From: an uncultured Bacteroidales bacterium
Lineage (GTDB): Bacteria; Bacteroidota; Bacteroidia; Bacteroidales; F082
NCBI GenBank assembly: GCA_900317055.1
Contig: ONFF01000012.1
Location: 1-64,000, forward strand
DNA length: 64,000 nucleotides
Direction of reading: 5' to 3'
Under the pieces are notes generated by a model. The model made no database searches, had not been told where the DNA came from, and worked only from the letters and a program-made list of their open reading frames with translations. This document shows positions 51,267-60,598 of this stretch, one piece after another. Numbering within the stretch: position 1 is the stretch's first letter; every line of letters begins with the position of its first letter. The translations under genes and the position numbers were made by a program.

Positions 51267-52487
51267 TCATTCAACTCCGAACTTGCTTTTGTATTGTTCT
51301 GTGATAAAGTCATCCACCCAATCGTAATAGGCTTCCATCGCTTTTGGTTCTTTGGCTTTCCGTAGTGATGCCACGGCTTCTTCGCCATGACGCATCACAT
51401 CCTCTTCGACAAGCAACAATTGCTGCAGAACACCTGTCCCCTTTTTGTTAATCAATGGAGCAAGGTTGCCGTAAAAAGCCGTATTGTTACCCTTTTTCAA
51501 AGTGAAAACACGCGACTTTAGCTGCAAGCCCATCTCACAAAGACGAGAATGGCCAGTGCCGTCATTCGAAACAAGTGTTGGCAGTTTTCCTGAAGGCAAT
51601 AATGCCAAAGGCATTGCTATGGTGGTCAAAGGCCAACCCATGATAGTCCAACTGATGGTGTTCAACGGTGATTCGTCAGGTCTAACACCTTGCACCAACA
51701 CCACAGAAGCCGTAGAGTAACGTGTAATATAGTCATGGAACGAGACATAACATGTATCCGTCTCTGTCTCAGGCATCATATCATACATGTCGAGTTGAGT
51801 CACACCGTGTTTCAAATAACGCGAGATGTGAGTGATCAAATAATCATGCTCAAGATGCCCTTCTTTGCATGCTTCTGCCATGAATGCGGTAATGGCTTGG
51901 TAACGTTCCACCCCTTGGTCCAACTTATGGTTGCCTGTTGTGCCGAAATTGGTTCGCATCAGATAGCCGTCAGGTGCCACTGAAGGGTCGTTCACATCGA
52001 ACTTCACATAATTATAGTTGCCCGTCTCATAATAGGCGCAACCGCCCTTGGCATCCAACACAGCGAAATTGGAGTTGATGTCCATAGGTTTCTTAACCGT
52101 ATCGAGCAGCCGCTCAAAATCCTCCAATGAGGCACAGAGTTCCAAGGCTTTACGGATGAAAATGCCATCACCATCGGTGTCGCCTCCGTCACCATTCAAG
52201 TTATAGGCCGCTGTGTTGATGATACCGAATCCAGCTTCATTGTGGCCACCCCAAACATCGACAGGTGTTGTATCTTCCGCATTCACCAAGCCAAGATAGC
52301 GGTAGCGCTGGCCTTGCACCACCATCATCATATTGTGCACCTTCCCCGAGTCGCGGTGCTTGAAAATCATAGGGCGACCATCTTTGGTGACACGGCCAGA
52401 AACAATGACCGAGGTGCAGGCCATCATTGGCTGCACCTCGGTCATCATAACTGCCAGCACCACAAGGGAGATCAATATCTTCTTCAT
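51267..52487 (-). CDS. Exported Ntn-hydrolase of the C45/choloylglycine hydrolase type
   Basis: 406 residues. A signal sequence ends just before MACTSVIVSG, so cleavage would expose Cys24 as the N-terminal nucleophile, the rule in this superfamily. Further landmarks are MIFKHRDSGK, GHNEAGFGIINTAAYN and SNFAVLDAKGGCAYYETGN. Relatives cleave amide bonds in bile salts, penicillin V, acyl-peptides or isopenicillin; the substrate here is unknown. It lies 14 bp after dsbD, in the same direction, so they may be co-transcribed. Confidence 0.8.
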   Translation of the reverse strand: MKKILISLVVLAVMMTEVQPMMACTSVIVSGRVTKDGRPMIFKHRDSGKVHNMMMVVQGQRYRYLGLVNAEDTTPVDVWGGHNEAGFGIINTAAYNLNGDGGDTDGDGIFIRKALELCASLEDFERLLDTVKKPMDINSNFAVLDAKGGCAYYETGNYNYVKFDVNDPSVAPDGYLMRTNFGTTGNHKLDQGVERYQAITAFMAEACKEGHLEHDYLITHISRYLKHGVTQLDMYDMMPETETDTCYVSFHDYITRYSTASVVLVQGVRPDESPLNTISWTIMGWPLTTIAMPLALLPSGKLPTLVSNDGTGHSRLCEMGLQLKSRVFTLKKGNNTAFYGNLAPLINKKGTGVLQQLLLVEEDVMRHGEEAVASLRKAKEPKAMEAYYDWVDDFITEQYKSKFGVE

Positions 52488-52500
52488 GGCTGGTATGTTT

Positions 52501-54549
52501 TTAATCTATTACATGCTGATAATAAGTCCCTTCTTGGAAGTTCTTAATGCCATCCTTCAAGAAAGCCACAAAAGCGTCCTTGTCTAAATCGTAGGCACGA
52601 GGCTTCATCAGCAAGTTGCCGTTGTGGTCCATCAGGCAGTAGTACGGTTGGGCGTTGGTGCCGAATTTCGAGATTTGGAAATCGGCATACTTGCGGCCGA
52701 TGGTCTTCTTCTCCTTACCATCGTAGGTTGAAGTGTACCATTCGTTCTCTGGCAATGAAGTCTTGTCATCGACATACAAGGCGCAGATGACAAAGTCGTT
52801 GCGCAGCATGTCTTTCACACGCGGGTCGCTCCACACATTGGCCTCCATTTCACGGCAGTTCACACAGCCGTGGCCCGTGAAGTCGATGAAAATCGGCTTG
52901 TTCGTTGCTTTTGCGGCGGCCAAGGCTTGGTCATAATCGAAATAACCTTTCAGGTTATGGGCCAGATGGAAGAGGTCGGCATATTTCACTTCCTCATCAA
53001 AGGTTGCCACAGCTTGGGCTTCGCCTTGGGGTGCCACAGCCATGTTTGCCATCTTAGCATCCACATACTCTATTACCTTTTCGCTGTTTTCCTCAATGAT
53101 TCTGTTGAGGTCAAAGTCGAGAGTCTGCTTGGGTGGCAGATAACCCGAGAGGGCCTTCAAAGGTGCACCCCACATGCCGGGAATCATATAAATAACGAAG
53201 ACAAAGTCGATAATGATGAGCACCAAACGGAACACGCCCAATTCCTTGACTTCCTTTTCGCCCTTGAAACGAAGCTTTCCGAGGAGGTAGAGACCCAACA
53301 AGGCGAAGCACACAATCCAGATGCCAAGATAAACCTCACGGTCGAGCAGGTGCCAGTGGTAGGTTTGGTCAGCCACGCTGAGGAACTTAAAGCCCAGGGC
53401 GACTTCGATGAAGCCCAGCACCACCTTCACCGAGTTGAGCCAGCCGCCGCTCTTAGGCAGACGCTGCAACAGGTTCGGGAAGAAGGCAAACAAGGCAAAC
53501 GGAAGAGCAAAGGCAACTGCGAATGCGAACATCGTTACAATGGGAGCCCAGAACTCGCCCGAGGTCGACTTGATAAGCACCGTACCCACAATGGGACCCG
53601 TGCAGGCGAATGACACCAAAACCAATGTCAAGGCCATGAAGAAGATACCGCCAAGGTTCTTGGTGTTTTGCTTGCTGTCGCTCTTGTTCACCATATTGCT
53701 GCCCAGCGTGATTTCGAAGGCACCGAAGAACGAGGCCGCAAAAATCATGAATACCAAGAAGAAGATGATGTTCGGCAGCCAGTGCGTTGCCAGCCAGTTG
53801 AAGATGTCGGCGGTAACGCTGTTGCCGCCCACAAGCCAAGTCACCAAGATGATAATGGCAATGGGCAGGGTGTAGAGCAACACGATGAAAAGGAAATACA
53901 TAAAGGCCTTGAAACGACCTTGTGCCTTGCTCTCGCCCTCGCCGTGCATAAAGAATGACACGGTCATAGGAATCATCGGGAACACGCATGGTGTGAGCAG
54001 GGCGGCGAAGCCCCACAAAATAGCTTCAAGAATCATGCTCCAGATGTTGGACTTCGTTCCCGCATTGGTCTCAGGCTCAGCGGCTTCAATTACTCCGTAC
54101 TGAAGGTCAACATCTTCCGTTAGTGAGACGCACTGCCCATCCTTGCAGGCTTGGTAATTGATCTCACCCGTGATGGGAAAACTGCCGTCCTTCAGTTTGC
54201 GGAATGTCTGGGCAAACTGCGCCGTGCCAGCAAACTGCTTGTATTCCACTTCAAAGATGTCGTCATAAAACATCGGCACATCGGTAAGGTCACGAGCCTC
54301 GCCTACCGCCTCAAAAAACTCCGAGGTCTTGATGTCGAACACCGTAGGAAGCGGTCCCAGAGCGGGCATCGTAGTGGAATAGATGTGATACTCGGGATCG
54401 ATAGTGGCAGTGGCCACAATGTCAAATTCAGTTTCGTTAAGGTCTTGAATAGCAATCGACCATTTGACAGGTTCGATAATCTGTGCACGCACCTGCATTG
54501 GCATAACAGCAATAAAGGCCAACAGCAGGCTAAAGAAAAGTCGTTTCAT
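52501..54549 (-). CDS. dsbD: Thiol:disulfide interchange protein DsbD
   Basis: About 682 residues from MKRLFFSLLLAF. A signal peptide precedes the N-terminal DsbD-alpha-like domain (about 25-165). Eight membrane helices follow (about 190-480) with the conserved LTPCVFPMIPMTV and SFACTGPIVG cysteines. The C-terminal thioredoxin-like domain has FTGHGCVNCREMEANVW. It carries electrons from cytoplasmic thioredoxin to the periplasm. The start at 54603 is not needed. Confidence 0.95.
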   Translation of the reverse strand: MKRLFFSLLLAFIAVMPMQVRAQIIEPVKWSIAIQDLNETEFDIVATATIDPEYHIYSTTMPALGPLPTVFDIKTSEFFEAVGEARDLTDVPMFYDDIFEVEYKQFAGTAQFAQTFRKLKDGSFPITGEINYQACKDGQCVSLTEDVDLQYGVIEAAEPETNAGTKSNIWSMILEAILWGFAALLTPCVFPMIPMTVSFFMHGEGESKAQGRFKAFMYFLFIVLLYTLPIAIIILVTWLVGGNSVTADIFNWLATHWLPNIIFFLVFMIFAASFFGAFEITLGSNMVNKSDSKQNTKNLGGIFFMALTLVLVSFACTGPIVGTVLIKSTSGEFWAPIVTMFAFAVAFALPFALFAFFPNLLQRLPKSGGWLNSVKVVLGFIEVALGFKFLSVADQTYHWHLLDREVYLGIWIVCFALLGLYLLGKLRFKGEKEVKELGVFRLVLIIIDFVFVIYMIPGMWGAPLKALSGYLPPKQTLDFDLNRIIEENSEKVIEYVDAKMANMAVAPQGEAQAVATFDEEVKYADLFHLAHNLKGYFDYDQALAAAKATNKPIFIDFTGHGCVNCREMEANVWSDPRVKDMLRNDFVICALYVDDKTSLPENEWYTSTYDGKEKKTIGRKYADFQISKFGTNAQPYYCLMDHNGNLLMKPRAYDLDKDAFVAFLKDGIKNFQEGTYYQHVID

Positions 54550-54673
54550 AAGTGATTTAGAATTAGTTTGCAAACAATGATACTTAATATATTCAAGGTG
54601 CAAAAATAAGAAGATTTACAACACAATCGAGAAAAAACATAATTTTACCAACAAAGAACAAAAAAGGTCGTTC

Positions 54674-56038
54674 TCAATGACAACCTAATCTGCATTCAAA
54701 AACGGTCTTTGTGTCGTTTACAATCTTGAAACGGTCATCGATTCGGTAGCCCACCACCCAAAGGATTTCGCCATCAGCGGAAACCAAGAGCCAAACATTT
54801 TGTTTTTGGTATTCCGTAAACTTCTGATCCACAAAGAAATCGCTCAACAGTTTGGAGCCTTTCATTCCCAAAGGATGAAAACGGTCGCCGTGACACCAAT
54901 GGCGCAAAATCAAAGGGAACTGGATTTTGTCGGCATCCAATTGAGCCACTTCGGATGACTTGTCGATGATGAAATCGGCAGTTTTCTCCAATTCGGAGAA
55001 ACGAAGATGTACAGGCGAAAGGATTTCCTCCTCCCCTATTTGAATTAGGATTTCATCATCTGTTTTCTCGTTTATTTCAGAGAGTTGCAAGTCATCCCTA
55101 CCGATTACCACGCAATGTGTTGGTGAACAGTATTGGTTCCCGATGCCAGTTCCGATGGCTTCGTGGATGAAATGACATTGGTCGGTGTTGAAACCATATT
55201 GGCGCAACCATTCAAAAAGCAATTGGAAAGTAGAAGCCAAGGTCCCTGAGCCTGTCGAAGGGCCGACAGCACTAGGTGATATTGCAGAATAAGGCAACCG
55301 CTGAATCTCACCCTCTCGTTCCACAATCTGCGCCAGCTTCTCTTTCAATAACGACCTATAAAGCTCATTTTCAGCAGAAAGATGTTCCAAAGACTTATAC
55401 AGACCTTGCCGCGCCTTTGGTTGCAGTTCATCGAAAACGGGCAATAACTGGTTGCGGATTCTGTTGCGCAGGTATACCGACTCCACATTGGTATGATCTT
55501 CCCGCCAAACGATATGATTCTCAACAGCATACTTTCGGATTTGCTCTCGCGAAGCCCACAACAATGGACGAATAACAACGCCATTTTGTGGCTTCATGCC
55601 TTTCAGTCCGTTGAGACCTGCGCCGCGCAACAGGTTGATGAAGAAAGTCTCGGCTTGGTCGTCAGCATGGTGAGCTACAGCGATTTTATCATAACCTAAC
55701 TGCTGCCTCAATTGCTCAAACCAGGCATAACGCAAGTCTCGGGCTGCCATCTCAATGGAGATACCGTATTTTGCAGCATATTTCTCGGTTTCAAAATGCT
55801 TTACAAAGCACTGTATTCCACGATTTTCCGCAAACTTGCGTACAAACCAATCATCACCATCCGACTCATGGCCGCGCAAATGGAAATTGCAATGCGCTGC
55901 GACAAATTCCACCTTGGCTTTCAGCAACAAATCCGCCAAAACCATGGAGTCGATGCCGCCGCTGAGGGCCAGAATGACTTTGTCGCCTTCGGCAAGAAGG
56001 TTATACCTATTAATATATGCTTGGAACTGGTCAATCAT
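54674..56038 (-). CDS. tilS: tRNA(Ile)-lysidine synthase with a REP-like in-frame insertion
   Basis: 454 residues. It modifies C34 of the minor tRNA-Ile to lysidine. The PP-loop is LALSGGIDSMVLADLL; VAAHCNFHLRGHESDGDDWF and KIAVAHHADDQAETFFINLLRG are family signatures; a TilS C-terminal domain follows. Between residues about 255 and 270 the sequence AVGPSTGSGTLAS comes from the REP-like repeat at 55241-55267, in a linker region, so activity is probably retained. This essential gene shows that the insertion must be tolerated. Confidence 0.95.
   Translation of the reverse strand: MIDQFQAYINRYNLLAEGDKVILALSGGIDSMVLADLLLKAKVEFVAAHCNFHLRGHESDGDDWFVRKFAENRGIQCFVKHFETEKYAAKYGISIEMAARDLRYAWFEQLRQQLGYDKIAVAHHADDQAETFFINLLRGAGLNGLKGMKPQNGVVIRPLLWASREQIRKYAVENHIVWREDHTNVESVYLRNRIRNQLLPVFDELQPKARQGLYKSLEHLSAENELYRSLLKEKLAQIVEREGEIQRLPYSAISPSAVGPSTGSGTLASTFQLLFEWLRQYGFNTDQCHFIHEAIGTGIGNQYCSPTHCVVIGRDDLQLSEINEKTDDEILIQIGEEEILSPVHLRFSELEKTADFIIDKSSEVAQLDADKIQFPLILRHWCHGDRFHPLGMKGSKLLSDFFVDQKFTEYQKQNVWLLVSADGEILWVVGYRIDDRFKIVNDTKTVFECRLGCH
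55241..55267. repeat. REP-like element, copy B (inside tilS)
   Basis: GGTCCCTGAGCCTGTCGAAG plus GGCCGAC. In the tilS frame it gives VGPSTGSGT. Same orientation relative to the gene, and the same reading frame, as copy A in mvaD. Confidence 0.88.
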
Positions 56039-56040
56039 TG

Positions 56041-57492
56041 TCAGTGCTTTACCACAAATTTTGCTATACCTTTTCCGTCCACCTGAACGAAATACAAACC
56101 ATCGGGATACCGATTTGTATTGACCCTTACTTGTTGACTATCAGACACAATAGCGTCCACCAACTGACCCAAGCTGTTGTAAACTTGAATCAAGCCATTA
56201 ACCTCAATGTTCACAATACCATCAGCTGGATTGGGGTAAATCGCACAACCTTCTTGCTGATTATCAAAGACATCCGAATAGCATTGATGCACTTCTATGC
56301 CCAAAGGCTCAAAAGCGTCAATGATGGTTTGCAAATCATAGATATAAAAGCCCGAATGACCTCCGTCAAGTACGATTTGTCTGTCTGGTGCAATCAAGAA
56401 ATAATGCGGAGAATAGGAGAAATGAAACAAATCCACAAACCTCTGAACGCCTCCTTCCAGGCCTACCGTAGGATATTCGACACCAAACTCCTCGCACCAT
56501 CGGAAACACAACTCCTCGGGGTCGGTGGTCACTTCCATGTAGAATATGTCTTCATTGTTGCATCCGTATCGATAATAGGATTCCACAATGTATGGCATCA
56601 CTTCACGGCACGAAATGCAAGTGAATCCGAAGAAATCAACGAAAACGAACTGACCTCGATCAAGAATATCGAACAAATGGATTTCGTTGCCATGACAATC
56701 AACCAACTCGAAATCCAAGGCTTCAGGACCAACACAAATCGTATCGGAATTGTTCTCAGAGCCATCTTCACAGCGCGAAACCACATAGTAACAGTTCTCC
56801 TCCGTCGGATGATATGTAACTTTTTCTATGTTTGACTCAACCGTATTGGCCTCAAAATGAAAAGCCTCTTCCGCATAATTCCGCGAAAACACATGATAAT
56901 ACTCGGCACCTTCAACGCTCTCCCACTCGAGATCCAATTGTGATGCTGAAAGATGAGCCGTCAAGTTGCTTGGTGCCTCACACTGACCAAAACTGCAATC
57001 GCTTGGCACGATGCCCAAATCCGAAAAGACCCCCTCAAAATGATAGACTATCGGCTCCTGAAATATCTGATGGTCAGGCAAAAACAAAAGAAACTGGTTG
57101 TTCCCATAGTCGTAGATGCAATCAGGATATAGGGCATAAAACGAGGCACTTCCTCCATCCATGCCAATCACGGGAAACTCAATATGATGTTCTTCGGACC
57201 AACTTTGGCACTGCGCATCATCGGAATGGGTCAACAATTCCATAAAAAACACATCCCTGCCATTGCAGCCATACTGATGGTACAAATTGTTCATGGTCAA
57301 AGTCTGCCCATAACCGCTAAAATCATTCTGAAAGTGAACCAAGACATATTGCCCACCGTCGAGCAACTCAAACAGATTGTACGCTACGCCATTGCAATCC
57401 GTAAAGGTAAAATCCTCAACTTCAGGCGGACACTCGGCCTTCAACTGCCAACCCAATGCTAGAAATACCAATACAAACAACGCCTTTTTCAT
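56041..57492 (-). CDS. Secreted protein with two thioredoxin-like domains and a T9SS tail
   Basis: About 483 residues from MKKALFVLVFLALGWQLKA (signal peptide). Two related halves each begin with a VEDFTFTDCNGVAYNLFELL / LDFELVDCHGNEIHLFDIL motif. The first (about 20-175) lacks a CxxC; the second (about 255-400) has FTCISCREVMPYI, a TlpA-like redox pair. A fibronectin-III-like segment (about 175-250) lies between. The end has IYPNPADGIVNIEVNG and PDGLYFVQVDG, the type IX sorting signature. A probable cell-surface redox or peroxiredoxin-like protein. The stop is 2 bp before the tilS start. Confidence 0.85.
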   Translation of the reverse strand: MKKALFVLVFLALGWQLKAECPPEVEDFTFTDCNGVAYNLFELLDGGQYVLVHFQNDFSGYGQTLTMNNLYHQYGCNGRDVFFMELLTHSDDAQCQSWSEEHHIEFPVIGMDGGSASFYALYPDCIYDYGNNQFLLFLPDHQIFQEPIVYHFEGVFSDLGIVPSDCSFGQCEAPSNLTAHLSASQLDLEWESVEGAEYYHVFSRNYAEEAFHFEANTVESNIEKVTYHPTEENCYYVVSRCEDGSENNSDTICVGPEALDFELVDCHGNEIHLFDILDRGQFVFVDFFGFTCISCREVMPYIVESYYRYGCNNEDIFYMEVTTDPEELCFRWCEEFGVEYPTVGLEGGVQRFVDLFHFSYSPHYFLIAPDRQIVLDGGHSGFYIYDLQTIIDAFEPLGIEVHQCYSDVFDNQQEGCAIYPNPADGIVNIEVNGLIQVYNSLGQLVDAIVSDSQQVRVNTNRYPDGLYFVQVDGKGIAKFVVKH

Positions 57493-57546
57493 GTTCAGAT
57501 AGTATGGATTGCAAAAGTACAAAAACCTCACAATCCGAAAAATAAA

Positions 57547-58113
57547 TCATTTCTTTTTCTTCACCGAAAAACCGAAGCCGCCGATTTTCTCGCCGAGACC
57601 GTAATACTTGCCGTGGGAATAGGCCAAAGGCTTGGCGTGGTTCAACTGGAAAGCACCCGTGCCTTTGTCGATGAGCTTTTCTTCCGCATTGACGGCCACC
57701 ACCTCAGCGATGAACATATCGTGAGAGCCTAATTCCTTCACCTCCACCACCTTGCACTCGATGCTCAACGGCGATTCGGCAATCAAAGGGGCTTTCACGA
57801 TTTGTGCTGGCTCAGTGTGCAGGTGCATCTGCTTGAACTTGTTGTAGTCGCGACCTGAGCGCACACCACACCAGTCCGTGGCAGCGGCCAGTTCCTCCGT
57901 CGTCAGATTGATGACAAACTCCTTGTTTTTCATGATGAGTTCGTGCGAGTGGCGCTCCTTGCGGACGGAGATGTAGCACATGGGCGGGTCGGAGCAAATC
58001 GTTCCCGTCCAGCCAATGGTGATGATATTGTAGTTTTCCTCGCAGTCGCCGCATGTGACCATCACGGCGGGCAAGGGATAAATCAGGGTTCCAGGTTTGA
58101 AGGGGATTTTCAT
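57547..58113 (-). CDS. Flavin reductase-like (FMN-binding) protein
   Basis: 188 residues. PAVMVTCGDCEENYNIITIG and PPMCYISVRKERHSHELIM, then FVINLTTEEL, match the flavin reductase-like split-barrel family that binds FMN. Bacteroidota have several such proteins, probably as NAD(P)H-linked reductases or flavin sensors. The start shares a base with the upstream stop (TAATG). Confidence 0.88.
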   Translation of the reverse strand: MKIPFKPGTLIYPLPAVMVTCGDCEENYNIITIGWTGTICSDPPMCYISVRKERHSHELIMKNKEFVINLTTEELAAATDWCGVRSGRDYNKFKQMHLHTEPAQIVKAPLIAESPLSIECKVVEVKELGSHDMFIAEVVAVNAEEKLIDKGTGAFQLNHAKPLAYSHGKYYGLGEKIGGFGFSVKKKK

Positions 58114-58658
58114 TATAATATGCTCTTGAATTGAATTTTCTGTTGCTTAGCCCACCTTTCAAACTCCCATTCGAAATCATCAAACACATTAAGATCGTCA
58201 CAACGAAAAGACATCACAGGCCATGTCTCTAAACGATAATTCTTACCTTTTTTTGTTCTAATTGTTAGTATTCCCAACCAACGTCGATAAAATTTCATAT
58301 TTTCCCATTCCACAATTCGTTTTTCGGGCACCAAAACAGACTTTGATATTTTAGTTTGTTCCAATCCCTCATTAGTTATCTTAAGATTGACTGTCGTCCC
58401 CGTTGCTGCTATTATTTTATCAATCAAAAAGAAACCAAAAAGCATAATAGGCAAATATACTAACAGACCCACTATCTTATTATGTAATTCCCAACGCCTA
58501 AGAATTAAAATGGTTAGAGTCAAAGACAATAAGAGCATGGTCAAAAACACCACAACTTGTACCAAGCGTGAGTATCGCTTCATAACAAATCCGTCAGGAT
58601 ATTCTTTCGCAATCCGTTCGTCTCTTGTCAAATGCTGTTTCTTTTTCTTCTTTGCCAT
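58113..58658 (-). CDS. Small membrane protein of unknown function
   Basis: About 181 residues from MAKKKKKQHLTRDE. Two membrane helices (VVFLTMLLLSLTLTILIL and IVGLLVYLPIMLFGFFLI) are followed by a PH-like soluble part (LEQTKISKSVLVPEKRIVEW). No family recognised. Overlaps the flavin reductase start by one base. AT-rich, more so than its neighbours. Confidence 0.6.
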   Translation of the reverse strand: MAKKKKKQHLTRDERIAKEYPDGFVMKRYSRLVQVVVFLTMLLLSLTLTILILRRWELHNKIVGLLVYLPIMLFGFFLIDKIIAATGTTVNLKITNEGLEQTKISKSVLVPEKRIVEWENMKFYRRWLGILTIRTKKGKNYRLETWPVMSFRCDDLNVFDDFEWEFERWAKQQKIQFKSIL

Positions 58659-58741
58659 CTTAGTAATAGTATTCAAGTGCAAAAATAATGGTTTCCCCTA
58701 TCATCTTGTGGAGAATACAACATTGCTGGAGATAGAATTTC

Positions 58742-59125
58742 TTATATCGAATTGATGAAATATCTCACTGCTTCAAGCAACGGGTCAAGGTCTTGACGAA
58801 TAGTCAGCAGCACCACTTCACCATCAATGTCAAAATAACCATGTGCGATGTGGTTGCGGATTCCTATTACATCCTCCCATGGAATCTCTGAACGTTCCTT
58901 AAGCAACTCACCTTCTGTAATCCCATCTATTTGATGGATGCCCTCGCCTATTGCTTCAATCAACATGCAACTGGCTGCAAGCTTTTGCATTCCATCGGGT
59001 GACAAATAATAATCCTCAGCCGTCTCGATATTAGCATTCCAATTCTTGAGCTGCTCAATGGCGTTCTCAATTTGTTGAAAAATGCCTATTACTCTATCCC
59101 GATTATTTGATGACGTAAATTCCAT
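58742..59125 (-). CDS. hepT: HepT-like toxin (DUF86 ribonuclease)
   Basis: 127 residues, helical. The end has RNHIAHGYFDIDGEV, the R-x4-H-x-Y motif of HEPN-family RNases. Overlaps the upstream nucleotidyltransferase gene by 23 bp, the standard HepT/MntA type VII module in which the antitoxin modifies the toxin on a Tyr next to this motif. Confidence 0.92.
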   Translation of the reverse strand: MEFTSSNNRDRVIGIFQQIENAIEQLKNWNANIETAEDYYLSPDGMQKLAASCMLIEAIGEGIHQIDGITEGELLKERSEIPWEDVIGIRNHIAHGYFDIDGEVVLLTIRQDLDPLLEAVRYFINSI

Positions 59126-59399
59126 CTTTATTGATCTCTTGTAATAAATAAGGATTCATGTGTTGGTGCATTCTCACCACATCCACTGGACAACCCAAAA
59201 GACGCTCAAGGAAACGTTTCAATCGAACCATCAAATAGGCTTGAGGTTCCATTTCCACGCACACATCAACATCGCTTCCTTCAATCTGTTCATCTCGCGA
59301 CACAGACCCAAACAAGCGAAGCGAGCGGATTCCGAAGTTTTTCCTCAACTCATCCTCTTGATTTTCAATCAATTCAATATATTCTTTTTTTGTCTTCAT
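59103..59399 (-). CDS. mntA: MntA-like nucleotidyltransferase antitoxin
   Basis: About 98 residues from MKTKKEYIELIENQ. The minimal nucleotidyltransferase motif is LFGSVSRDEQIEGSDVDVCV (G-S with D-x-D). In characterised pairs MntA adds AMP to HepT Tyr and silences it. It is the first gene of the pair; ATG 59399 is chosen because the family begins here. Confidence 0.92.
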   Translation of the reverse strand: MKTKKEYIELIENQEDELRKNFGIRSLRLFGSVSRDEQIEGSDVDVCVEMEPQAYLMVRLKRFLERLLGCPVDVVRMHQHMNPYLLQEINKDGIYVIK

Positions 59400-59455
59400 A
59401 TTGCAAAAGTAATCAATTTCCTTAAAACGCAACATGTTTGACAATCAGAAAATGA

Positions 59456-59485
59456 AAAAATCCCGCCCAAACGAGCGGGATTTTT
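59456..59485. terminator. Bidirectional terminator hairpin
   Basis: AAAAATCCCGC (59456-59466) and GCGGGATTTTT (59475-59485) form an 11-bp stem with an 8-base loop. Lies downstream of korB (minus strand) and before the MntA/HepT pair. Confidence 0.85.
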
Positions 59486-59526
59486 CAGTTTTTAAAGTCG
59501 GCCAGTCGAGGCTTGATATTTCTATC

Positions 59527-59554
59527 GGTCGGCCCTTCGACGCGCTCAAGGACC
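59527..59554. repeat. REP-like element, copy D, opposite orientation
   Basis: GGTCGGCCCTTCGACGCGCT plus CAAGGACC is a diverged inverse of copies A and B (CGCGCTCAAG where those read CAGGCTCAGG). Sits just after korB, next to the terminator. Confidence 0.75.
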
Positions 59555-59559
59555 TTAGC

Positions 59560-60591
59560 TTAATCAATCGTCCAAGTCGAACCGCTGTTGAGCAGGTCGT
59601 CCATGCAGTGGATCTTCGAGTTGGCCTTTTCGTTTTCGATGACTTGGTCAAGGCTGTCGTTGAAGGTCGGGGCTTTCACGTCGCGGATGACGCCGATGGC
59701 GACGGGGAAATGAGGCGGCATCATGTGTGCCAGCATCATGTGGATACCCGTGTCCTCGGTGGTCTTGTCGTGGACGAGAATGTCCTTCTCGGTGATGCCG
59801 TTCTCGCCAATCTTCACCACTTCAAGTTGGTTGCCGTTCAGGCGGATACCCTTGTCGCGGTTCTTACCGAAGATGAGCGGCTGGCCGTGGACGCACTTCA
59901 CCTGCATGTCGTCGCGGACATCCTTGCCGGTGATGTTTTCGTGCACGCCGTTGGAGAAGATCATGCAGTTTTGCAGGACCTCGGTCACGGCGATGCCATC
60001 GTGCTTGTACGACTCCCAGAAGATTTCACTCAGCTCCTTGGGGTTGATATCCACGCCACGGGCAAAGAAGGTAGCCTTGGCACCAATGGCGAGTTCGCCA
60101 GGATTGAACGGATCCTCGTAGGTACCTTGCGGCGAAGTCTTGGTCTTCGTGCCACGGAAGGTGCAGGGCGAGAACTGACCCTTGGTCATACCGTAGATAC
60201 GGTTGTTGAACAGAATCAGGTTGATGTCGATGTTACGACGGCAGGCATGGATAAAGTGGTTGCCACCGATGGCGGTGCAGTCGCCGTCGCCGGTGATCAT
60301 CCACACGCTGAGGTTCGGGTTGGCCAGCTTCACGCCAGTGGCGGCAGCGGCAGCACGACCGTGGATGCTATGGAAACCATAGGTATTCATGTAGTAAGGG
60401 AAGCGCGAGGAGCATCCGATGCCAGAAACGACAACGATGTCTTCCTTCTTCTTACCCAACTTCGGGAAAATGTCTTGAACGGCCTTCAAGATGGCGTGGT
60501 CACCACAACCGGGGCACCATTTCACCACCTGATCGCTTGCAAAATCCTCTTTGGTCAGCATGACCTCTTGTTCGATATTCTGATTTTCCAT
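59560..60591 (-). CDS. korB: 2-oxoacid:ferredoxin oxidoreductase beta subunit
   Basis: 343 residues. ThDP-binding subunit: WCPGCGDHAILKAVQDIFP has the 4Fe-4S ligands, GIGCSSRFPYYMNTYGFHSI and TGDGDCTAIGGNHFIHACRR carry the ThDP/Mg motif, and NNRIYGMTKGQFSP follows. With KorA it forms acyl-CoA from 2-oxoacids, reducing ferredoxin. The 2-oxoglutarate type is the best guess from sequence; other 2-oxoacids are possible. Seven bp separate it from korA. Confidence 0.93.
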   Translation of the reverse strand: MENQNIEQEVMLTKEDFASDQVVKWCPGCGDHAILKAVQDIFPKLGKKKEDIVVVSGIGCSSRFPYYMNTYGFHSIHGRAAAAATGVKLANPNLSVWMITGDGDCTAIGGNHFIHACRRNIDINLILFNNRIYGMTKGQFSPCTFRGTKTKTSPQGTYEDPFNPGELAIGAKATFFARGVDINPKELSEIFWESYKHDGIAVTEVLQNCMIFSNGVHENITGKDVRDDMQVKCVHGQPLIFGKNRDKGIRLNGNQLEVVKIGENGITEKDILVHDKTTEDTGIHMMLAHMMPPHFPVAIGVIRDVKAPTFNDSLDQVIENEKANSKIHCMDDLLNSGSTWTID

Positions 60592-60598
60592 AGTCGTA

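Noticed and set aside
52870-53613. Open frame of 247 codons on the plus strand across dsbD
   Set aside because: Antisense to the membrane part of dsbD, without motif or start context.
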